NCBI GenBank assembly: GCA_017435565.1
Contig: JAFSEU010000004.1
Location: 34,323-98,322, forward strand
DNA from: Oscillospiraceae bacterium
Lineage (GTDB): Bacteria > Bacillota > Clostridia > Oscillospirales > Ruminococcaceae
Direction of reading: 5' to 3'
DNA length: 64,000 nucleotides
Each line of letters begins with the position of its first letter. The first letter of the stretch is position 1. Below the pieces are notes generated by a model. The model saw only the letters and a list, made by a program, of their open reading frames with translations, was not told the origin of the DNA and did no database searches. The position numbers and the translations under genes were made by a program. Positions 24,792-32,262 of this stretch are shown here, in pieces.

Positions 24792-25718
24792 ATGAAGTTA
24801 ATGAGCCATCAAATTACGTTAAATGAATGGATTAGAGATTGGTTGGATATCTACAAAAAGAACAATGTTCAGTCAAGTACGCTTCGACAGTATCAAATAA
24901 TCCTTAACGCCGTAGCTACACACGAAATCGGAAATATGTTGATGAATGATATACAACCGATTCATATTATGCAATTTTATAATGATTATAATAAGTACAG
25001 CGAATCGTTTTTACATAAATTAAGATTTCTGCTTAAAGATGTTTTTGAGGATGCTGTAGACAATGAAATCTGCAATAAAAACCCTGCAAAGAAATGCCGT
25101 GTGAAATCTCAGAAAACAAAATCCGAAAAAATCCCGTTTACTCCTGATGAAGTTGAAGCAATAACAGACTTCGCAAAAAATGATAGATTCGGAAAATATA
25201 TTATTTTGCTTCTTTATACCGGTATACGTTCGGGTGAGCTTCGAGCGTTGCAAAAGAATCAAATTGATTTTGACAGCAATACTCTTAAGATTGATAAAGC
25301 AGTTAAAAGCAACAACGCTATCGGGTTGCCCAAAAACAATGAAATAAGAATAATATCGATAAACGATTGTCTTTCAAAATATTTGTATAATGAGTTTCGT
25401 TTTAGCGGCAAATATCTGCTATCAGCCGATGACGGAAACAGTTTTGTTTCAGCCGATTATCTGAAGAGAGAGTACAGGGCTTTCTTCAATAGACTCAATA
25501 AAATGCGTAATGAAAATCATCTGCCGATTATCGAGCGAAAGTCACCTCATATATGCCGACATACATTTTGTACTCAGCTTCAGAGAAATGGTATTCCTAC
25601 CGCAACGGTATCTGCTATATTAGGTCATAAAACAATAAATATAACCCAAGACTATACACACGTTAACACCTTGGATGATATGTCACTTGCTATGAATACG
25701 CTGTCTTTTGACTTTTAA
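24792..25718 (+). CDS. int: Tyrosine recombinase / integrase of the ICE
   Basis: A 308-residue integrase. The start MKLMSHQITLNEWIRDW is preceded by AAAAGGAG. The N-terminal SAM-like core-binding domain spans residues ~1-110. The catalytic domain has the first Arg in LLLYTGIRSGELRAL (about residue 152), HICRHTFCTQL with the His and second Arg, LGHKTINITQDYTHV with the last His and the Tyr nucleophile. It catalyses excision and insertion at the tRNA-Lys gene. The last five residues and the stop are encoded by the attachment core: the stop TAA is in the tRNA anticodon loop. It is the only long plus-strand gene of the element part in the window. Confidence 0.95.
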   Translation: MKLMSHQITLNEWIRDWLDIYKKNNVQSSTLRQYQIILNAVATHEIGNMLMNDIQPIHIMQFYNDYNKYSESFLHKLRFLLKDVFEDAVDNEICNKNPAKKCRVKSQKTKSEKIPFTPDEVEAITDFAKNDRFGKYIILLLYTGIRSGELRALQKNQIDFDSNTLKIDKAVKSNNAIGLPKNNEIRIISINDCLSKYLYNEFRFSGKYLLSADDGNSFVSADYLKREYRAFFNRLNKMRNENHLPIIERKSPHICRHTFCTQLQRNGIPTATVSAILGHKTINITQDYTHVNTLDDMSLAMNTLSFDF

Positions 25719-25756
25719 TCAAAGGGTCCGGGGTTCGAATCCCCGATGTCTCACCA
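25706..25756 (+). repeat. attR: Right attachment site: 3' part of tRNA-Lys(UUU)
   Basis: The sequence holds an anticodon stem TTGA/TCAA with loop CTTTTAA (anticodon TTT), a variable loop AGGGTC, a T arm CGGGG-TTCGAAT-CCCCG and an acceptor strand ending in CCA. The D arm and 5' acceptor half are absent because the integrase coding sequence stands there. It is therefore a 3' tRNA fragment that marks the element's right junction. Confidence 0.88.
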
Positions 25757-25780
25757 GTCGGGTGCGCCCGACAGCGTAAT

Positions 25781-25812
25781 TCGGGCATCACTTTTGTGGT
25801 GTCCGATTTTTG
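25781..25812 (+). terminator. Intrinsic terminator after the tRNA fragment
   Basis: A TCGGGCATCAC / GTGGTGTCCGA stem with a TTTT loop followed by TTTTTGTTTTT. It probably was the terminator of the host tRNA gene and now ends integrase transcription. Confidence 0.8.
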
Positions 25813-25841
25813 TTTTTAAAGAATTCATTTTTACCAACATT

Positions 25842-25875
25842 AAAGCGATAAGGCGTTTTCACCTTATCGCTTTTT
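25842..25875. terminator. Bidirectional terminator
   Basis: An AAGCGATAAGG / CCTTATCGCTT perfect stem with flanking T or A runs. It ends the carboxypeptidase gene coming from the right. Confidence 0.8.
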
Positions 25876-25894
25876 ATCATACCGTCATTTACCT

Positions 25895-26983
25895 TCATTC
25901 AAAAAGCATATCATACAGCTTCAATGTGCTTTCATAGCGCTGCTCCTCGCTTTGTGAGTTTGCGGTTATTGCAATATATATTTTTCCGTCCACATCAAAG
26001 GCGGCGATTAAGCATTTTCCCGCCAAAAGGGTCGAACCCGTTTTCATTCCGATTGCATCCTCACAATAATACTGACTTTCGGGATTTATAAGCGCATTGG
26101 TATTGTTCCAGGTAATATTCTGACCCGATGCAAAAACAACATATTTGCTCGGCAGAGATACAATCTCTCTGATTTGTTCAATTTCCAGAGCTTTTGCCGC
26201 AATTATTGCAAGGTCGCTGACGGTTGTATACTGGTTTTCATCATCCCATCCATCGGGATTTATGAAGCTGCTGTGTTCCATTCCTATACTTTGTGCATAA
26301 TCATTCATCAGCGACACGAAAAATTCAACAGCCTGAGAATCACCGAGCGAATCATCTCCCGACACCTTGCGTGCAACATTAACAGCAATCGTATACGCCG
26401 CATCATTTCCCGACCTCACCAGCATACCTGTCATAAGGTCGTACAGGGTAAGCGAATGTCCTTGACTTATCATACAAACACTTGACCCGCTGTTGACAAG
26501 ATTAAGCTCAGTTCCGACATTAAAAACCGTATCGGGCGAAACATATTCAAGAGCAGTACAAGCAGTGAGCAATTTTGTAAGGCTCGCAGGATAAATCCTT
26601 TCATCCGTTGATTTTTCATAGATTGCGCCAAGATTTTCCGCATCATAAAGTCCTTCAAACGGTGCTTCGTCAACAGCAGTTACAGTAGTTGTGGTAGTAG
26701 ATGAAGTTGTTGCGGTCGATATAACGGTAACTGTTGTGGTAGTAGTTGTTGCGGTTGTCGTTGCAGTAGTTGTAGTTGTTGTAGCTGTAGTCGTCGTCGA
26801 TGTGGTAATTGCAGTAGTAGAAGTTGTGGTTGAAGCATCAGGCGCCAACGTCAATGACGACGAAACCGACTGATTATCAGCCTCGACGTTTTTTTCCGTT
26901 TCATCCGAGCCGCATCCGAAAAATACGAAAGCAGTCACAAGCAAAGCCAATGAAGCTATTATATTTTTGAGTCTGTTGTTCAT
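25895..26983 (-). CDS. D-alanyl-D-alanine carboxypeptidase lipoprotein (S11 family)
   Basis: A 362-residue protein using the ATG before NNRLKNIIASLALL; the longer frame is not needed. The lipobox is FFGC. A Thr-rich linker covers residues ~45-110. The catalytic domain has the three S11 motifs: SLTK (PASLTKLLTA), SGN (RSGNDAA) and KTG (GMKTGSTLLAG). It should trim D-Ala from peptidoglycan stem peptides at the outer face of the membrane. The C-terminal PBP5-type beta domain and amphipathic anchor are missing; the lipid anchor replaces them. It lies outside the element's right junction and is probably a host gene. A TATAAT element at about 27,036 may be its promoter. Confidence 0.9.
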   Translation of the reverse strand: MNNRLKNIIASLALLVTAFVFFGCGSDETEKNVEADNQSVSSSLTLAPDASTTTSTTAITTSTTTTATTTTTTATTTATTTTTTVTVISTATTSSTTTTTVTAVDEAPFEGLYDAENLGAIYEKSTDERIYPASLTKLLTACTALEYVSPDTVFNVGTELNLVNSGSSVCMISQGHSLTLYDLMTGMLVRSGNDAAYTIAVNVARKVSGDDSLGDSQAVEFFVSLMNDYAQSIGMEHSSFINPDGWDDENQYTTVSDLAIIAAKALEIEQIREIVSLPSKYVVFASGQNITWNNTNALINPESQYYCEDAIGMKTGSTLLAGKCLIAAFDVDGKIYIAITANSQSEEQRYESTLKLYDMLFE

Positions 26984-27123
26984 TTTTAATGTTACACTTT
27001 CCGCAAGATAATTATGATTGTTCATATATATAAAATTATAGCATATCAAATACAGAATCTCAAGCACAGGGATTATATATCAGAAAATGCTCATCAAAAA
27101 AGTGCGGAGCATTTCTTTGATTT

Positions 27124-28284
27124 TCAGCCACCGCAATGTATAACGGCTTCTGTCAAATACTCATTATCACTTCCGACAGTTATTGCATTCCACTCTTCCT
27201 GTGTGCCTTTATAATATACATCAGTCAACGATTCGCAATTTGCGAACGCCCAATCGCTGATTGTCATAACGCTATTCGGAATTGTTACTGAGGTCAAAGC
27301 ACGGCAAAAAGCAAACCCTTTAACGGTAACGATACCCTTAGGTATTGTAAATGATGATTCAGCCTTTGCTGTAGGATACCAAATCAATGTCGTCATATCT
27401 TTATCGTATAAAACTCCATCGACAGAACAAAACAAATCATTTGAATCATCAACACAAATTGAATTCAACGATTCACAGCCATAAAACACATTGTTCTCAA
27501 TGAAAAATACACTTTTCGGAATAGTAATTTCGCTTAATGAGCTACAGTAAAAAAAGGCGCTCAAACCGATATAATTAACACTTTCAGGCAGTGAAATTGA
27601 TGATAGCAGTCTACATGATGAAAATGCATTATCTTCGATTCTTAAAAGATTATCTGGCATAACAATGGAGACCAACGAATCACAATTTGCAAATGCACCC
27701 CTTTCAATCACTATCACACTTTCGGGTATTTCAAAAGCTTCACCCTCTTTGCCTTCGGGATACCGAATCATATAGGTTTTATTCTTATCATACAGAACTC
27801 CATCAACAGAGCTGTATGCAGTATTTTCTTCGTCAACATTTATAGAAGTCAACGAATCACATCTGAGAAAAACTCCATCTCCTATATAAGTAACATTGAG
27901 CGGAATCGTTATTGTTTTTAATATATCGCAATACGAAAATGCTAAACTTTCGATATTTACAACACTTTCAGGAATTATAACCGCAGATATGGAAGAACAA
28001 CCCGAAAACGCATTGCTACCGATACTCGTCACAGGGCACCCTTCAATCATCGCAGGAATTTCAACTTTACCAAGTAGCTTCGTATCACAATCGGTAATTT
28101 CAACCTCGCCGTTTTTAACGTTATACGAAAGGTATTCGGGTACCGATTCTTCGGTTGACGATTCAGACGCAGCATCTTTCTGATCAACACCCAAGTCGGC
28201 TGTTTTGTCAGAATCACATCCAAAAAGCAGCAATAAACACAATATTGATAAAATAATTGCCACAGAATATCTTGATATTTTCAT
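27124..28284 (-). CDS. BspA-type leucine-rich-repeat lipoprotein
   Basis: A 386-residue protein starting MKISRYSVAIILSIL after AAAAGGAGAG. The lipobox is LLFGC. From ~residue 70 there are about eleven LRR_5 (BspA/Treponema) repeats of the form TSIGSNAFSGCSSISAVIIP. The C-terminus ends with the typical YYKGTQEEWNAI segment. These surface proteins are common in gut Firmicutes and are thought to bind proteins or surfaces. It has its own promoter (28,336-28,364) and is probably a host gene between the two mobile elements. Confidence 0.88.
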   Translation of the reverse strand: MKISRYSVAIILSILCLLLLFGCDSDKTADLGVDQKDAASESSTEESVPEYLSYNVKNGEVEITDCDTKLLGKVEIPAMIEGCPVTSIGSNAFSGCSSISAVIIPESVVNIESLAFSYCDILKTITIPLNVTYIGDGVFLRCDSLTSINVDEENTAYSSVDGVLYDKNKTYMIRYPEGKEGEAFEIPESVIVIERGAFANCDSLVSIVMPDNLLRIEDNAFSSCRLLSSISLPESVNYIGLSAFFYCSSLSEITIPKSVFFIENNVFYGCESLNSICVDDSNDLFCSVDGVLYDKDMTTLIWYPTAKAESSFTIPKGIVTVKGFAFCRALTSVTIPNSVMTISDWAFANCESLTDVYYKGTQEEWNAITVGSDNEYLTEAVIHCGG

Positions 28285-28335
28285 ACAAAGCTCTCCTTTT
28301 AATATAAAATCCAACGAACATAAAGCTTTGATTCT

Positions 28336-28364
28336 ATAATATCACATTTTAAAACAACGTGCAA
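28336..28364 (-). promoter_or_regulatory. Promoter of the BspA-like gene
   Basis: On the minus strand: TTGCAC, 17-bp spacer, TATTAT, about 50 bp before the start codon. Confidence 0.65.
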
Positions 28365-28414
28365 CATCAGCAGAGAGATTTTCTTGCTACGCCTAATACA
28401 TTGATTTATATGCA

Positions 28415-28448
28415 CAAAAAATCCCGCTGTTTGTGGGCAGCGGGATTT
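28415..28448 (-). terminator. Intrinsic terminator, minus strand
   Basis: AAATCCCGCTG / CAGCGGGATTT stem followed on the minus strand by TTTTTTG. No intact minus-strand gene lies directly upstream, so it ends either a lost gene or transcripts from the prophage side. Confidence 0.75.
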
Positions 28449-28887
28449 GATAAGTGTTTGAAATAATTTATCTCTTCGATAATTTAAAATCGCGTATTTA
28501 TACACTATATGTAGCATTTTGTCTATCACTGGTCTATCACCACCTAATATAATATACTCTTGAATTTTATTCAACCCTCCCAATCACTCAACGAGCCTGC
28601 AAACCATTCAAGAACTTCAACATCCATTGTCCTCAATCAAACGCTCATCATAGCATATCTACAGTGTTTTATGTTGTCAGCCCACATAATTCATTGTAAG
28701 ATATAACACAATACTTGAAAAGTCATCTCGGCAGCTCTCGTTTTTCTATTTAGTTTTTACTACACCTTAAGATTTTATTTACAATAATATGTCTAATACA
28801 TAGTAATGATATACTTCAAATCTCAGGCGCTTTTACACAAAAAGCTGTTGTTTTTTTGTGCAATACAGAGAAAATTGTCGTTTTTTT
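28449..28887. other. Gene-poor stretch, possible left boundary of the prophage
   Basis: About 440 bp without a convincing gene. It contains two close copies of TCTATCAC at about 28,524-28,544 and a possible 18-residue minus-strand frame at 28,571-28,627 that I do not trust. It lies between host-type genes and the defence cargo, so an attachment site may be here, but none can be named without the other end. Confidence 0.35.
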
Positions 28888-28934
28888 CATTTTTTTTAAT
28901 CATTTTGCCAATAAAACACGATTATATAATTAGA
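28888..28934 (+). promoter_or_regulatory. Promoter upstream of the SIR2 gene, related to the 112-bp repeats
   Basis: Contains TTTTTTTAATCATTTTG, CA, eight bases, ACGAT, then TATAAT and AGA, with the same order and spacing as in the minus-strand reading of 8753-8864 and 10,213-10,324. A GAGGAGG follows the -10 element. It drives transcription toward the SIR2-STAND gene, leaving a leader of about 220 nt. Confidence 0.65.
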
Positions 28935-28963
28935 GAGGAGGAAATAAGTAAAACAAAAAAAAT

Positions 28964-29023
28964 ATGAAAGGTGATGTTGTCAATGCGACAATAAGTGATA
29001 ACTTTAACACAACTTATAAGTAA
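28964..29023 (+). CDS. Possible 19-residue leader peptide
   Basis: A short frame MKGDVVNATISDNFNTTYK in the leader of the SIR2 gene, directly after the promoter. The GAGGAGG is about 22 nt upstream, too far for a normal start, so translation is doubtful. It may instead be part of a structured leader RNA. Confidence 0.2.
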   Translation: MKGDVVNATISDNFNTTYK

Positions 29024-29151
29024 GTAAACTTAAGTATAACAAAGAACGATTATAAAAACAAATTCTATTCACAAATGCTCAAGCTCTATATAAATTTTGA
29101 GTACTTGTCGTAATAGGCATATAATTATTAAGATTAAGGACGGATAAAAAT

Positions 29152-31491
29152 ATGAATAAAATGTTTTCAGAAAACCAAGAAACACTTTTCATTAATGAAT
29201 TATCAGAAGGTATTAATCTATTCTTGGGGGCAGGTTTTTCCTGTTTGCCAAATAATCGAGGAGAAAAATTACCTGACAGCAATATTTTATGTAAAGAGAT
29301 ATGCGAAAAATTTGATATCAATAATATTTTCCTTGATGACTTATATAGTGCATCAGAAATGGTTCCACAAACTGAATATCAATCGTTTTTGCGTAATCGT
29401 TTTACCGTCGGAGATGATATAAATAATGACTATTATCTTCTAGATAAACTAAATATAAAAAGTATAATAACTACAAACATTGATAATATTATTCCAACAA
29501 TTTATGCTAGTTCGGAATCAACACATAATCTTGTGGATAAAGCATCTTATGGAACTATCCGAAAAAACGAATCTAATATCGACTATGTAACTTTAAACGG
29601 TAATGTATGTTCCGAAGAATCGCACTTATACTTCGGAAAATTCGAATTATCATTAGTCGATCAGAAAAACAAGGATATGTATGAAGTTGCACAATCATTA
29701 TTGCGAGATAATTCAGTACTATTTTGGGGATATTCTTTTTCCGATAACGGAGTCTTAAAAATAGTAAAAAAGCTTTTGGATACAAACAAACATGCAAATA
29801 TATGGATACAATGTCTTCCTAGTGATAGAAAACAAATTACTTTTTTTGAGGCATTAGGTTGTAAAACTATTATCGCTGATACTAGTCAGATGTTTGTATG
29901 GATAAAAGAATTCTTAAAATCAACAAAAACTGAAACGAAAGAATATAAGGGAATAAAATCAAAAATCCTCAATGTATTCAGGGTGCCGAAACAATTTGCA
30001 ATTGAAACCAACGAGATTATTGATTATTACAAATCTGGAAATACCCATTGGTATTCGATATATAATAATCACGCATTTGAAACAAAGCTAGTTGATAACA
30101 TTTGGGCGTGGCATCTTAATAATAAAAATGTACTGATTTTAGGACCAGAATTTTCTGGTAAAACTACAGCGCTTATGCAATGTGCAGTCAAGCGTAATAA
30201 CGATGCTACTTTTTATTTTTACGGTACAAACACAAAAGAGGAAGCTACATTTTTCTTGAATACAATTGGCGATAATAAAGTAATTGTATATCTTCAAGAT
30301 TGTGCAAAGGACATAGAATTATTCTGTACATTTGCTTCTGCTCCCAATGTCGAACTTATTGCAACAGCTGACAAATATTCTTTTGAAAATGTAAAACATA
30401 TTGTTGCAAAAAAAGGTATTCAATGTTATGAAAAGTATGTAGGAGATATTGATGAAATTACCGCTAAACAAGTATATAATCATATACCACGCAGTATAGC
30501 ACAGGGAACATTTTCGTACAAACCAAAGGATGACGAAGAATATTCATTCCTTGAATTACTGGGTAGTAATGTAAAAGGTTTTATATCATACAAAAGCGTA
30601 CTTAAAATATTGCAGAAAATATGCATATTTGATGACAACCGATCCCCCTGTAATGAAATACAATTAATTGCACTTACTGTATATTTAGAAGCCAGAGATT
30701 CTTTAATGTCAACAGATCTATTCTTTTCATATTTCGGTTTTACTGATTACTTCAATCAGATAATTCCGCTATCAAACAGAGTAAAAGGCTTGTTGAAGGA
30801 TACTATTACAGTCGAGTCAGACCAGGATTATTTTTCTATTAGATCTGATTTTTTCTTAAAGTATGCAGAACAAGCATTTTTAAAGGACAGCATATTAAGA
30901 GAGGTGTATCGTACTGTTATATCTAAGTTTATACATAAAGTATCTAAGGGAAATGTTTTTAGATATGATATATTCAAAAGAAGGGCGTATGATAGCAGAT
31001 TATTCTACACCTTGTTCAAAGATGAAAATGATGAATCAGATTTTTCAGAGGATGCAATCAAGCTATATGACATACTTTATGATTATGATGAAAGCCCATA
31101 TACATTGCAACAAAAAGCTCTATTTTTGTCTTTGTTTCGTCGTTCAAAAGAAGCTTTTTCCATTATTGACACAGCATTATCGTTTTATCCAAATAACTTC
31201 AGTATGAAAAACTCAAAAGCAGAAATAATATTCAACGCAAACAAAACATTTAGAACTTATCAAGCAAAGGAACAGTTGTGTAAAGCTATTGACATACTAG
31301 AGGAATGCAAAAAAAATGATAAAAGACAAAATTATCACGCAATACTATATGCAAAAATAGTAATTCATTTACATGAGAACTTTGATGATAAGGATGATAC
31401 ATTGATTGATACCGCGATAGAATGGCTTAATTCTATTGAATCAGATAGAACAATAAACAAACTCATAAAGGATCTGAAACAGTTGCATTAG
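29152..31491 (+). CDS. SIR2-STAND antiphage defence protein
   Basis: A 779-residue protein with three parts. Residues ~15-250 are a SIR2-like NADase domain, with GINLFLGAGFS and ITTNIDNIIP. The place where active SIR2 proteins have LHG reads TLNGNV, so the usual catalytic His is Asn. Residues ~270-600 are a P-loop STAND-type NTPase with Walker A LGPEFSGKTTAL and Walker B VIVYLQDC. Residues ~600-779 are helical, TPR-like, probably the sensor. In this class NTPase assembly on a phage signal activates NAD depletion and kills the infected cell. AT-rich base use differs from the neighbours, as is usual for defence cargo. Start supported by AAGGAC and spacing. It is a single-gene unit. Confidence 0.85.
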   Translation: MNKMFSENQETLFINELSEGINLFLGAGFSCLPNNRGEKLPDSNILCKEICEKFDINNIFLDDLYSASEMVPQTEYQSFLRNRFTVGDDINNDYYLLDKLNIKSIITTNIDNIIPTIYASSESTHNLVDKASYGTIRKNESNIDYVTLNGNVCSEESHLYFGKFELSLVDQKNKDMYEVAQSLLRDNSVLFWGYSFSDNGVLKIVKKLLDTNKHANIWIQCLPSDRKQITFFEALGCKTIIADTSQMFVWIKEFLKSTKTETKEYKGIKSKILNVFRVPKQFAIETNEIIDYYKSGNTHWYSIYNNHAFETKLVDNIWAWHLNNKNVLILGPEFSGKTTALMQCAVKRNNDATFYFYGTNTKEEATFFLNTIGDNKVIVYLQDCAKDIELFCTFASAPNVELIATADKYSFENVKHIVAKKGIQCYEKYVGDIDEITAKQVYNHIPRSIAQGTFSYKPKDDEEYSFLELLGSNVKGFISYKSVLKILQKICIFDDNRSPCNEIQLIALTVYLEARDSLMSTDLFFSYFGFTDYFNQIIPLSNRVKGLLKDTITVESDQDYFSIRSDFFLKYAEQAFLKDSILREVYRTVISKFIHKVSKGNVFRYDIFKRRAYDSRLFYTLFKDENDESDFSEDAIKLYDILYDYDESPYTLQQKALFLSLFRRSKEAFSIIDTALSFYPNNFSMKNSKAEIIFNANKTFRTYQAKEQLCKAIDILEECKKNDKRQNYHAILYAKIVIHLHENFDDKDDTLIDTAIEWLNSIESDRTINKLIKDLKQLH

Positions 31492-31623
31492 AAGATTGAT
31501 GAAGAAAAAATAGTTTCGTACACATAATTACATTATTACATTCAAATTAAAAATTTGTGCTATGGGTACTGGATGAGAAAGCGTTTTCTAACGCAACATT
31601 TTTCTAACGCATTTTGATAATAT

Positions 31624-31660
31624 AAGTCAAGACCACCAGTTGAACTGGTGGTCTTGACTT
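31624..31660. terminator. Long perfect hairpin after the SIR2 gene
   Basis: AAGTCAAGACCACCAG / CTGGTGGTCTTGACTT, a 16-bp perfect stem with a 5-nt loop. No T-run follows, so it may be a transposon-end or repeat-type hairpin rather than a simple terminator. Just upstream, TTTTCTAACGCA occurs twice. The rest of 31,492-31,790 holds no gene I can see. Confidence 0.6.
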
Positions 31661-31790
31661 TAAGCCGTGATATAAAATTGTTTTCAGTAATTGCGCATTG
31701 TATTCTATTATCAATGTTTCGTTTAATTAAATGTATAGCTATGAACTATTTAAACTAAATTTTACAATAAATGCATAGAATTAACTTATA

Positions 31791-31808
31791 TATTAGTGTA
31801 TACTAATA
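31791..31808 (+). promoter_or_regulatory. Palindromic operator at the Panacea promoter
   Basis: TATTAGT-GTAT-ACTAATA, 7-bp perfect arms around a TATACT -10-like element, 30 bp before the Panacea start. This suggests autoregulation of the toxin-antitoxin operon. Confidence 0.55.
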
Positions 31809-31837
31809 GTATAGAAAGGATTAAAGGGGTGAACAGA

Positions 31838-32260
31838 ATGTATACTGCAGTTGAATTATCAAAGTATATTGTATCAAAATGCTTTACCGAGAATCATCCT
31901 ATAAGCAATTTGCAACTTCAAAAAATCCTCTATTACATTCAAAAAGAATATTTAAAAAATGATAGTCGCGCTTTTGCCGACGAGATTGAGGCGTGGCAGT
32001 TTGGACCTGTAGTCCCGAATTCGTATTATCATTTTTGTGCTTTCGGTGCTATGCCAATAACTTCCAGTTATGACAGCGCAGACATATCTGCCAACGACAA
32101 ATTGTTAATTAATCCGATTGTTGTAGAAAAACGCCAAATGGATCCTTGGCAATTAGTTGATGATACGCATAAACCTGGCGGAGCTTGGGCTCAGGTATAT
32201 AACAATGGTTTGGGAAGTCATACTGTAATACCTGTAGATTTAATCAAATCCGAGGAATAA
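31838..32260 (+). CDS. Panacea-domain (SocA-like, DUF4065) antitoxin
   Basis: A 140-residue protein starting MYTAVELSKYIVSKC after AAAGGGGTG. The Panacea core is visible: ISNLQLQKILYYIQ at ~25, EIEAWQFGPVVP at ~53 and DDTHKPGGAWAQ near the end. Panacea proteins are antitoxins that pair with many different toxins, and are also phage-encoded. The stop is inside the ribosome site of the next gene, so the two form an operon. The partner is the predicted membrane protein 32,263-33,366. Confidence 0.85.
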   Translation: MYTAVELSKYIVSKCFTENHPISNLQLQKILYYIQKEYLKNDSRAFADEIEAWQFGPVVPNSYYHFCAFGAMPITSSYDSADISANDKLLINPIVVEKRQMDPWQLVDDTHKPGGAWAQVYNNGLGSHTVIPVDLIKSEE

Positions 32261-32262
32261 AT

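Larger units (their letters stand above)
1..25756. mobile_element. Integrative conjugative element, right part
   Basis: This block has a relaxase, VirB4 and other type IV secretion genes, parA/parB, a giant ArdC/methylase protein and a tyrosine integrase. It ends in a 3' tRNA-Lys fragment at 25,706-25,756. Elements that insert into the 3' end of a tRNA leave the intact tRNA at one end and a 3' fragment at the other, so the left end with the full tRNA-Lys should lie outside the window. No VirD4 coupling protein is seen here; it is probably also to the left. Cargo includes dockerin proteins, a Sel1-repeat protein, a surface adhesin, a lipoprotein and a type I toxin-antitoxin pair. The boundary on the right is well supported; the extent to the left is unknown. 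Confidence 0.85.

Noticed and set aside
25706..25756. Functional tRNA-Lys gene
   Set aside because: The D arm and 5' acceptor half are missing; integrase codons occupy that place.
28299..28583. 94-residue minus-strand frame before the BspA-like gene
   Set aside because: It runs through a strong terminator and the promoter of the BspA-like gene and has no recognisable sequence.
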